The position numbers were made by a program, and so were the translations under genes. Positions 1 through 5,333 of a DNA stretch of 5,691 nucleotides are shown here, piece by piece; position 1 is the stretch's first letter, and each line of letters opens with the position of its first letter. A model generated the notes under the pieces. It worked only from the letters and a program-made list of their open reading frames with translations, did not search any database and was not told the DNA's origin. Origin of the DNA: Oscillospiraceae bacterium (GTDB lineage Bacteria > Bacillota > Clostridia > Saccharofermentanales > Saccharofermentanaceae); the NCBI GenBank assembly GCA_902767145.1, contig CACXGG010000095.1, positions 1 to 5,691 of the forward strand, written 5' to 3'.

Positions 1-1331
1 CCATGCGTCAGGATCCCGATACTCTTGATACCTGGTTCTCATCTGCGCTCTGGCCTTTCTCCACACTTGGATGGCCCGAAAAGACAGCAGACCTTAAGAA
101 GTTCTATCCTACAGATACACTTGTAACAGGCTATGACATCATTACATTCTGGGTATCCAGGATGATGGTTGCCGGTATGGCACATATGGATGAGATCCCC
201 TTCAGGGATGTCCTGATCCACGGTCTCGTAAGAGACTCCAAGGGCAGAAAGATGAGTAAGTCCCTGGGTAACGGAATCGATCCTCTTGAGATCATCGAGA
301 AGTTTGGTGCAGATGCCCTCAGATTTGCCCTTGTAACAGGTAATGCTCCCGGAAACGATCAGAGATTCCAGGAAGATAAGATCGAGATGGGAAGAAACTT
401 CTCCAATAAGATCTGGAATGCCATGAGATTCGTCATCATGAACTGTGAGGATGATATCGACTTCTCCAAGGTTGACGAGAGCAAGTTCACCCTTGAGGAT
501 AAGTGGATCCTTACAGGTCTTAACAGGCTTGTCTCTGAAGTTACAGCAAACTTCGATAATTATGATTACGGCGTAGCACTTTCCAAGATCGTAGATTTCC
601 TTTGGGAGAGCTACTGTGACTGGTATATCGAGATCGCAAAGAGCCGTCTTTTCGATACGGAATGCGAGACAAGGCTCGAGGCCCAGTACCTTCTTAACTA
701 TGTACTCGGTGTCTCCATGCAGCTCCTGCATCCCTTCATGCCCTTTGTAACAGAAGAGGTCTATGACAACCTGTTTATCGACAGAAAGACGGATTCCATC
801 ATGATCTCCGACTGGCCTGACGCTTCATCAGTTCCTTCTTTCCCTGAGGATGAGAAGATGATGACGACCCTTATGTCAGCCATCAGGTCTATCCGTAACA
901 TCAGAGCCGAGATGGGTGTTGCACCCTCCAGAAAGGCTCATGTTATTCTTGTTTCTCCCGACGATTCAGTCGCTAAGATATTTAAGGACGGTCTTCCTTT
1001 CCTCGTAAGGCTTGCTTCAGTAAGCTCGCTGGATACGCAGAAGACAAAGGAAGGAATCCCCGCTACTGCAGTTGCAGCAATGTTTGCAGGCGGAGAGATC
1101 TACATGCCCCTTGAGGATCTTATCGATATAAGTAAGGAACTTGAGAGACTTTCCAAGGAGAAGGAGAAGCTCGAAGGCGAACTTAAGAGGGTAGAGGGCA
1201 AACTCTCTAATGAGAACTTCGTTTCAAGAGCTCCGGAGAATGTCATCAACGCTGAGAGAGAAAAGCAGGCTAAGTACAAGGAAATGTACTCCAGCCTTGA
1301 CGAGAGAATTAAGATATTGTCAAACATTTAA
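1..1331 (+). CDS. valS: Valyl-tRNA synthetase, C-terminal half (5' end outside window)
   Basis: Class I aminoacyl-tRNA synthetase that charges tRNA-Val in the cytoplasm. About 442 residues are visible, roughly half of the usual 880-950, so the ATG at base 3 is internal and the Rossmann HIGH region and editing domain lie upstream of the window. Numbering from that Met, the fragment shows the DTWFSSALWPFSTLGWP block (residues 9-25) typical of ValRS, the signature KMSKS at 83-87 followed by LGN, then a helical anticodon-binding domain (about 150-300, including WESYCDWYIEIAK). The end is a C-terminal coiled coil (about 375-442) rich in Lys/Glu heptads, with the FVSRAPENVINAERE segment; this tRNA-contacting arm separates ValRS from IleRS and LeuRS. 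Lysine is coded by AAG throughout as far as I can see, which fits a well-expressed gene. No frameshift is seen. It is probably co-transcribed with the membrane-protein gene 15 bases downstream. Confidence 0.97.
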   Translation, partial: MRQDPDTLDTWFSSALWPFSTLGWPEKTADLKKFYPTDTLVTGYDIITFWVSRMMVAGMAHMDEIPFRDVLIHGLVRDSKGRKMSKSLGNGIDPLEIIEKFGADALRFALVTGNAPGNDQRFQEDKIEMGRNFSNKIWNAMRFVIMNCEDDIDFSKVDESKFTLEDKWILTGLNRLVSEVTANFDNYDYGVALSKIVDFLWESYCDWYIEIAKSRLFDTECETRLEAQYLLNYVLGVSMQLLHPFMPFVTEEVYDNLFIDRKTDSIMISDWPDASSVPSFPEDEKMMTTLMSAIRSIRNIRAEMGVAPSRKAHVILVSPDDSVAKIFKDGLPFLVRLASVSSLDTQKTKEGIPATAVAAMFAGGEIYMPLEDLIDISKELERLSKEKEKLEGELKRVEGKLSNENFVSRAPENVINAEREKQAKYKEMYSSLDERIKILSNI

Positions 1332-1337
1332 GGGAGG
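1331..1337 (+). promoter_or_regulatory. Ribosome binding site for the 1347 gene
   Basis: AGGGAGG begins at the last base of the valS stop codon and ends nine bases before the ATG at 1347. It fixes the start of the downstream gene. No promoter or terminator fits in the 15-base gap, which supports co-transcription with valS. Confidence 0.75.
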
Positions 1338-1346
1338 TTAACAATT

Positions 1347-1997
1347 ATGGCAACAGGACTTGAAGACGCTGCAAAGGTTGCAGCACTGCCCCAGGAGGGA
1401 GTTCACTGCTATGCTGCCAACAGCAAGCAGATCTCAGTTAGAAGGATCGTAACGGTCATCCTTATGGTCGTATTTGCAGTACTCGCTGCTCTGTTCTTCT
1501 TAAACGAGAACCGTCAGCTTCTTATCGGCGGTATCGCTGTAGCAGCATTTATCGTTTCTCTTCTGGTATTTATCCAGACATTCCTCATTGCTAAGTACCG
1601 CGTAGCAGTAGATTACAATGAGAAGAAGGTCATCCTCAGATACAGATTCAGCCTCATCTCCATCCCCTTCGATTCATTCGATGCAAGAGACGGTGAGCCT
1701 GACAAGGCTGAAGAGCTTCTTGAGAATGCTAACAACAGTGGAGAGAAGACATTCTATCTCGTACTTGATAACGTATTTGATGAGGCTTGCTTCCAGACAT
1801 CAACAAAGGATCTCGCTTCAAGAGATGATTTCTTCCAGCTCAAGGAAGAGACATTCGCTATCGCTGATGCTTATGGCGCAAGGAACAGCGAGGATGCTAT
1901 CAAGCCCAACCAGCCTGCTAAGAAGGCTTCCGTTGATAAGTCTGAGTCTTCCGAGGACGATGTTGACGATATCGTTCAGAAGGCTATCGAAGAGTGA
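1347..1997 (+). CDS. Membrane protein of unknown function, two transmembrane helices
   Basis: I do not recognise a family. The 216-residue product has a short N-terminal segment (1-32), a hydrophobic helix at about 34-52, a short hydrophilic turn (NENRQ), a second helix at about 58-81, then a soluble domain (about 83-175) with beta-type stretches such as YRVAVDY and KVILRYRF. The tail (180-216) is low in complexity and rich in Lys, Ser, Asp and Glu, and looks disordered. The hairpin of helices followed by a strand-rich domain resembles bacterial PH-like membrane proteins, but this is only shape. By the positive-inside rule, both ends are likely cytoplasmic. It starts 15 bases after valS with a strong ribosome binding site, shares that gene's codon bias, and is followed 24 bases later by a strong terminator. 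It is therefore probably the last gene of the valS transcript. No functional link to ValRS is evident. Confidence 0.85.
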   Translation: MATGLEDAAKVAALPQEGVHCYAANSKQISVRRIVTVILMVVFAVLAALFFLNENRQLLIGGIAVAAFIVSLLVFIQTFLIAKYRVAVDYNEKKVILRYRFSLISIPFDSFDARDGEPDKAEELLENANNSGEKTFYLVLDNVFDEACFQTSTKDLASRDDFFQLKEETFAIADAYGARNSEDAIKPNQPAKKASVDKSESSEDDVDDIVQKAIEE

Positions 1998-2021
1998 TCT
2001 TCCGGATTAACTGACAAATAT

Positions 2022-2050
2022 GCCGGTCTCCCATGGAGGCCGGCTTTTTT
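2022..2050 (+). terminator. Intrinsic terminator of the valS operon
   Basis: A 10-bp GC-rich stem (2022-2031 with 2035-2044, one T-G wobble) with a three-base loop is followed at once by six T (2045-2050). It closes the transcript of valS and the membrane-protein gene. Confidence 0.93.
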
Positions 2051-2059
2051 ATGTTCCCA

Positions 2060-2174
2060 ATTCCCCTCTGTATTCCCCTAATTCTTAGTTTCAACGCGAT
2101 TATTGGGGAATAATCGAAGATTTCTTAAGATTATTCCCCAAAAAACTCGAAATAATAGAAAATGTGGGGAATTC
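2060..2174. repeat. Left arm of a long imperfect inverted repeat
   Basis: These 115 bases match the reverse complement of 3009-3124. Conserved boxes sit at identical spacing: ATTCCCCTC (2060-2068), TCCCCTA (2074-2080), GTTTCAA (2088-2094), GGGGAATAATC (2105-2115), ATTATTCCCC (2130-2139) and GGGGAATTC (2166-2174). Outside the boxes the arms have diverged; leaving out the loop, I count 67 of 101 positions identical, and the only length difference is one base in the loop. The arm is also a palindrome centred near 2122: TTGGGGAATAATC (2103-2115) pairs perfectly with 2129-2141, and ATTCCCC (2072-2078) pairs with GGGGAAT (2166-2172), with 26-base linkers on both sides. Similarity stops abruptly at both ends. 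The arm starts nine bases after the valS operon terminator. Confidence 0.88.
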
Positions 2175-2259
2175 ACAACGTCTGATCTTTGTATCCGATT
2201 GTCGTAAATTGTAACGGATTTGGTGCAAAAAAGGGTTTACAACAGTCTATACTCTGTGT

Positions 2260-3066
2260 ATGAAGATGATAAATACACATCAGCTCAGGCTTTCATATCT
2301 TAAGGATCAGATGAACAGGCTGCCGCATGGATGCTTTGGACATTACAGGGGCAGGAAGGTAGTCTATGTTACATATGATCCTTCTGACCGGACTGTTTCG
2401 ACCATAAATAAGAGACGGTATTATACAGATACCAGAAGAGGTTCGTTATATTCAAAGCTTGTTTCCGAATATCTTAAGCTCGAAAAAGAATATGAGGATC
2501 TGCTCAATGAATGGAAGCTCTTATACAGTATTGAGCCGGCCATTGTCGGGTTTCCTCTTAAACGTGACAAAAAGCCTATCCTTTCCACGAGTTTTTTCAA
2601 TAATGCCAAAACAGATGCCAATCAGATCCCCATTGATGATCAGGTGCTGAAGGGAAAGAGCAAGCTTCGTTCTAAGAACGAGCTGATCGCTGTCCAGGCT
2701 CTTGAGAGTATGGGCTACAAATGTAAGACTGAAGTACTGATCCCTGATTATTATCTGTTTCCGGATGTAATGTTTCTTGCTCCTGAAGTGGATAAAGCTC
2801 TTGCTGTCGAACTGGATGGAGCCATGGATGATCTTAAGTATTACAGCAAAGCCAAAAGAAGACAGGGGAATTATTATGCTGCCGGCTTCGAAGAATTCAA
2901 GGATGTTCTTTTCTTCAGGATGTCTGATCCTTATAATTTCGATCTAAATACATTTAAAAGAATGGTGGAGATAGCCATTGAATTGAATTCGGAAGAACTG
3001 ATGATCTGGAATTCCCCGGATAAAGCGGATTATCGGGATAATAGGGGAATAATTCCAGGCTTTTAA
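2260..3066 (+). CDS. PD-(D/E)XK-like nuclease-related protein between inverted repeats
   Basis: This 268-residue soluble protein is unassigned. Its N-terminal part (1-90) has YLKDQMNRLPHG and a charged helical stretch around YLKLEKEYEDLLNEW (71-85). The C-terminal domain (about 137-225) carries RSKNE (137-141), FPD (167-169) and a hydrophobic strand ending in VELDGAMDD (183-191), then a Lys/Arg-rich helix. E141, D169 and E184 are spaced as in Vsr/DUF559-like PD-(D/E)XK folds; the usual lysine after the last acidic residue is not present (E-L-D), so activity is uncertain. I recall similar multi-copy proteins in Clostridia, but cannot search. The start is not certain: no Shine-Dalgarno precedes the ATG at 2260, and M18 (2311) has AAGGA four bases upstream, yet the conserved-looking LRLSYLKDQM helix favours 2260 or 2266. 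Residues 251-268 and the stop are encoded by the right repeat arm. Confidence 0.8.
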   Translation: MKMINTHQLRLSYLKDQMNRLPHGCFGHYRGRKVVYVTYDPSDRTVSTINKRRYYTDTRRGSLYSKLVSEYLKLEKEYEDLLNEWKLLYSIEPAIVGFPLKRDKKPILSTSFFNNAKTDANQIPIDDQVLKGKSKLRSKNELIAVQALESMGYKCKTEVLIPDYYLFPDVMFLAPEVDKALAVELDGAMDDLKYYSKAKRRQGNYYAAGFEEFKDVLFFRMSDPYNFDLNTFKRMVEIAIELNSEELMIWNSPDKADYRDNRGIIPGF

Positions 3067-3124
3067 CAGATTATTCCCCTTTTTAAGGCTTGAAACGGCA
3101 AAATAGGGGAGTGGTGAGGGGAAT
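3009..3124. repeat. Right arm of a long imperfect inverted repeat
   Basis: This is the inverted partner of 2060-2174, one base longer in the central loop. On the plus strand the order is GAATTCCCC (3009-3017), GGGGAAT (3044-3050), ATTCCCC (3073-3079), the variant GGGGAGT (3106-3112) and GGGGAAT (3118-3124). The inner pair forms a perfect 11-bp stem (3043-3053 with 3070-3080). The outer pair, 3011-3017 with 3106-3112, still pairs through one T-G wobble and has the same centre of symmetry. The 3009-3066 part is translated as the C-terminus of the nuclease-like protein. The arm ends five bases past the stop of the minus-strand gene. Confidence 0.88.
3043..3084 (+). terminator. Likely intrinsic terminator made by the right arm
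   Basis: The 11-bp stem AGGGGAATAAT (3043-3053) with 3070-3080 is followed by a T run at 3080-3084. Its left half lies inside the coding sequence and its loop contains the stop codon of the 2260 gene. It would end that transcript before it runs into the convergent minus-strand gene. The stem is AT-rich in its upper part and the loop is long (16 bases), so efficiency may be modest. Confidence 0.55.
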
Positions 3125-3128
3125 CTTA

Positions 3129-3809
3129 TCAGGATATCAGGTCTTTTATGACTTCGCCGGCCAGGATAAGGCCTGCGACAGAGGGGACAAATGAGATGGA
3201 ACCCGGAGTCCTGCTTCCGCTCTTGAAGGGCTGTTCCTTGGAATAGACCACCTTGAGCTTCTTTATGCCCAGATCCTTAAGTCTTTTCCTCATCGCCTTG
3301 GCGACAGGGCAGACCTCGGTCTTGTAGATGTCTGATACTTCAAAACGTGTGGGATCCAGCTTGTTGCCGGCTCCCATGCAGCTGATGAGCTTTGTGCCTG
3401 AAAGATCACAGAGCCTTGCCAGTTCGACCTTGGCTGCGATGGTATCGATGGCATCTATCACATAATCGTATTGGGAGAAGTCAAAATCAGACGAGTTCTC
3501 GGGCAGGAAGAAGACATTATGGATATTTACGGTGATATCGGGATTGATATCCCTGATCCTGTCAGAGAATGCTTCGGTCTTATATCTTCCTATATTGCTG
3601 TGAAGGGCAATTAGCTGCCTGTTGATATTAGTGGGATCTACCTTGTCGTTATCGATAAGATCCAGGGTGCCCACACCGGCCCTGGCCAGGGCATCCACAG
3701 CATGACCGCCAACGCCTCCGAGACCGAAGACAGCGACCCTCGATCCGTTCAGTTTCTTAACAGCTTCTTCGCCCAGCATAAGGGCGGTTCTCTCGTATAT
3801 ATCTTTCAT
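3129..3809 (-). CDS. tcdA: ThiF/E1-like enzyme, tRNA threonylcarbamoyladenosine dehydratase type
   Basis: Member of the ThiF/MoeB/E1 superfamily, closest in pattern to TcdA (CsdL), which uses ATP to convert t6A at position 37 of ANN-decoding tRNAs into the cyclic form ct6A. The 226 residues show the nucleotide-binding loop GLGGVGG (29-35), the ATP-contacting DNDKVDPTNINRQ segment (53-65), K77, the DAIDT loop (119-123) and the MGAGNKLDPTRFEVSDIYKT block (145-164) that is characteristic of this subfamily. The C-terminal half keeps TPGSISFVPSVAGLILAGEVIK (201-222). No CxxC zinc pairs are visible, unlike MoeB and ThiF proper. Length is slightly below the 268 of the E. coli enzyme. The ATG at 3809 lacks a clear Shine-Dalgarno, but the product's RTALMLGEEAVKKL beginning fits the family. 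It is transcribed divergently from the hydrolase gene, with 59 bases between them, and convergently with the nuclease-like gene. A role as another sulfur-carrier E1 is possible but less likely. Confidence 0.88.
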   Translation of the reverse strand: MKDIYERTALMLGEEAVKKLNGSRVAVFGLGGVGGHAVDALARAGVGTLDLIDNDKVDPTNINRQLIALHSNIGRYKTEAFSDRIRDINPDITVNIHNVFFLPENSSDFDFSQYDYVIDAIDTIAAKVELARLCDLSGTKLISCMGAGNKLDPTRFEVSDIYKTEVCPVAKAMRKRLKDLGIKKLKVVYSKEQPFKSGSRTPGSISFVPSVAGLILAGEVIKDLIS

Positions 3810-3818
3810 GGGAGTATT

Positions 3819-3847
3819 TTATCACGACAATAAGTTAATGATATAAT
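3819..3847 (+). promoter_or_regulatory. Promoter of the hydrolase operon
   Basis: A perfect -10 box TATAAT (3842-3847) lies 17 bases after TTATCA (3819-3824, four of six matches to TTGACA). Transcription would begin near 3854, giving a very short leader that still contains the GGAGGA ribosome binding site (3857-3862). It lies in the divergent gap with tcdA, so the two promoters may interfere with each other. Confidence 0.6.
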
Positions 3848-3868
3848 ATTTAAGTTGGAGGATAAGAT

Positions 3869-4915
3869 ATGGAAGATATGGGATTTGGAAAAAAACTGCT
3901 GTATTCGCTGGTTACTGCGCTTACTGCAGCTATAGTTTATGGTATTACTCTCTGTCTGCTGGAAAAGGCGTTTCATACGCTGCTCCTTGTACTTCTTATA
4001 GCAGCAGTCGTTCTCGGGGCAGTCCTTCTGGTGCTCCTTATCGCACTGGATACCAAGTCTAAGAAGGTTAAGGCCGGAGCTATTGCCGGAGTCTCGGTAC
4101 TTGGAGTCCTGATAATATTCTCGTCGGTCATCATGGTGCTGGCGCCTATGATGCTCTTCCCGAAAAACCATGATGAGGATGCCTTTAAGGCTGTGGAGAA
4201 GCTGGAAGAAGCTAAGGATAACACCGTACAGCAGATAGTCTGCGGAGATCTGACAGGGTGGAGGGTATGTGCAAGAAATGCCAGACCTGAGGATAAGAGG
4301 CCTGTGATCCTGTTCTTTGCAGGAAATGGAATGAATTCATCACGTACGGCTGAGCTCTTGCTCCTGGATGAACCTGAGCTTTATGCTCCTTTTTATGCCG
4401 ATTGTGATTTCGTATATTTCGATTACCCCGGATATGGTACAAGTGCCGGTGAGCCCACAGGTGACAGCCTGAGGCAGATGGCCCTGGACGTATTCGACGA
4501 GGTCGATTCCTGGTCTACCACATCTTCGGTCATATGTTTCGGGTATTCCATCGGAACAGGCCCTGCAACTTACTGTGCATCCCAGAGGGAGGCAGACGGT
4601 CTGGTGCTCTGGGCTCCTTATGCCAACTCCTATGATGTCTATAACAACTACATCGACGTATTCCACGGACCTATGAAGCTCCTTGTACTCTACAAGATGG
4701 ATTCAGATAAGTATATAAAGGATGTGTCATGTCCCATCCTGATCATGGCTTCCGATACAGATGAAGTCATTCCTTACGAGAGCAGCAGGGATCTGTTTGC
4801 CCGTGCAGGCGGATCATCTGATTTCATGACCATCTCCGGGATCGGCCATAACGATTTCTGGGTAACAGATAAGGTCATCGAGTCCACAGCTGATTTTGCA
4901 GAGGGGGTGGCATAA
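3869..4915 (+). CDS. Membrane-anchored alpha/beta hydrolase
   Basis: This 348-residue protein has three predicted membrane helices (about 12-32, 36-60 and 68-95) followed by an alpha/beta hydrolase domain (about 120-345). Visible parts of the fold are ILFFAGNGMN (147-156, oxyanion strand-turn), YFDYPGYGTSAGEPT (183-197), the nucleophile elbow GYSIG with Ser227, the acid loop SDTDEVIP with Asp298, and GIGHNDFW with His327. A complete Ser-Asp-His triad is therefore present. The YPGYGxSxGxPT segment is like that of BEM46/ABHD13-type serine hydrolases; the substrate cannot be told from sequence. With an odd number of helices and a basic GKK near the N-terminus, the catalytic domain is probably outside the membrane, but this is inference. 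GGAGGA six bases before the ATG fixes the start. The next gene follows its stop codon directly, so the two are translationally coupled and may work together. Confidence 0.9.
   Translation: MEDMGFGKKLLYSLVTALTAAIVYGITLCLLEKAFHTLLLVLLIAAVVLGAVLLVLLIALDTKSKKVKAGAIAGVSVLGVLIIFSSVIMVLAPMMLFPKNHDEDAFKAVEKLEEAKDNTVQQIVCGDLTGWRVCARNARPEDKRPVILFFAGNGMNSSRTAELLLLDEPELYAPFYADCDFVYFDYPGYGTSAGEPTGDSLRQMALDVFDEVDSWSTTSSVICFGYSIGTGPATYCASQREADGLVLWAPYANSYDVYNNYIDVFHGPMKLLVLYKMDSDKYIKDVSCPILIMASDTDEVIPYESSRDLFARAGGSSDFMTISGIGHNDFWVTDKVIESTADFAEGVA
4901..4907 (+). promoter_or_regulatory. Ribosome binding site inside the hydrolase gene
   Basis: GAGGGGG lies eight bases before the ATG at 4916, within the last codons of the hydrolase gene. 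Stop TAA (4913-4915) and start ATG (4916-4918) touch, the classic arrangement for translational coupling. Confidence 0.65.
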
Positions 4916-5170
4916 ATGATAGATTTCAGCTCTAAGTTCATAAAAGCCATTATATTCACCATGATCCTTCTGTTCCTGGGCTTTCTGGTGCTCTTCATGC
5001 TCAGCAGTTCAATGATAGTCTCTCTTCTGATGCTTATCCTGCCGGCAGCCCTTACCATCCTCGGGATCATACTGGTCCATGTGCCTTTTATAAAGGATCA
5101 TCCCTGGATACTGCTGCCCATAGATGTGGTCATCGCCATCATTACGGCAGTCATCATCTATTTGATCTGA
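4916..5170 (+). CDS. Small membrane protein, three transmembrane helices
   Basis: Unrecognised 84-residue protein that is almost entirely hydrophobic, with helices at about 9-30, 33-55 and 65-84. The short polar loop FIKDHPW (58-64) separates the last two. The third helix runs to the very last residue, so there is no cytoplasmic or external tail. It begins directly after the hydrolase stop codon with a ribosome binding site inside that gene, so it is the second gene of the operon. The hydrolase also carries three helices, so an assembly in the membrane is plausible but not shown. A hairpin terminator follows 25 bases after the stop. Confidence 0.8.
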   Translation: MIDFSSKFIKAIIFTMILLFLGFLVLFMLSSSMIVSLLMLILPAALTILGIILVHVPFIKDHPWILLPIDVVIAIITAVIIYLI

Positions 5171-5195
5171 CAGGGGATACAAATGAAAATCATTG

Positions 5196-5237
5196 AAGGC
5201 ATAACAGCGGGTATAAGCCCGCCGTTGTGCCTTATTT
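5196..5237 (+). terminator. Terminator of the hydrolase operon
   Basis: A 16-bp stem (5196-5211 with 5218-5233) has one A-C mismatch and one T-G wobble, a six-base loop TATAAG, and is followed by ATTT. The T tract is weak for an intrinsic terminator, but the stem is long and lies between the operon end and the fba promoter. Confidence 0.65.
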
Positions 5238-5251
5238 GATGCCTAGCATTA

Positions 5252-5281
5252 TTGACTTCACATACTGCGGAAATGTATTAT
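5252..5281 (+). promoter_or_regulatory. Promoter of fba
   Basis: TTGACT (5252-5257, five of six) and TATTAT (5276-5281, five of six) are 18 bases apart, with TG just before the -10 box. Transcription would begin near 5288, leaving a leader of about 45 bases with the ribosome binding site AAAGGAGAT (5318-5326). Confidence 0.65.
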
Positions 5282-5333
5282 ATTCCTAGCGAAAAATTAT
5301 TCGTAATTCTAATAGTTAAAGGAGATTTTACCC

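Larger units (their letters stand above)
2060..3124. mobile_element. Candidate single-gene unit bounded by inverted palindromic arms
   Basis: The nuclease-like gene at 2260-3066 is enclosed by two arms of about 115 bases in inverted orientation (2060-2174 and 3009-3124). The unit sits between two convergent transcription units, with its left end just after a terminator and its right end five bases beyond the tcdA stop codon, where an insertion would do no harm. I see no target-site duplication at the ends and no known transposase motif (DDE, HUH or serine/tyrosine recombinase) in the protein. Mobile origin is therefore an inference from the arrangement. A fixed regulatory arrangement, with the arms acting as structured RNA or operator sites, is the main alternative. 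Confidence 0.4.

Noticed and set aside
39..731. A 230-codon open frame on the minus strand inside valS
   Set aside because: It lies opposite a clear valS coding sequence with strong family motifs. Its product shows no recognisable domain, and long antisense frames are expected from this codon bias.
1618..2010. A 130-codon plus-strand frame overlapping the membrane-protein gene
   Set aside because: Its product is low in complexity (Ser/Arg/Leu-rich), it has no ribosome binding site, and the other frame has the better start, helices and codon bias.
2260..3066. Foreign origin of the nuclease-like gene inferred from codon use
   Set aside because: It mixes AAA and AAG for lysine, unlike valS, but tcdA and the hydrolase gene also use AAA. 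This may only reflect lower expression.
2060..3124. A CRISPR array or classical insertion sequence
   Set aside because: The heptamers alternate in orientation and the spacing is not that of repeat-spacer units. No transposase motif and no target-site duplication are visible.
3129..3809. Assignment as MoeB or ThiF
   Set aside because: No paired CxxC zinc ligands are visible, and the MGAGNKLDPTRFEVSDIYKT block points to TcdA.
3806..4171. Minus-strand frames within and upstream of the hydrolase gene
   Set aside because: They are antisense to a gene with an intact catalytic triad and membrane helices, and their products look compositionally odd without any motif.
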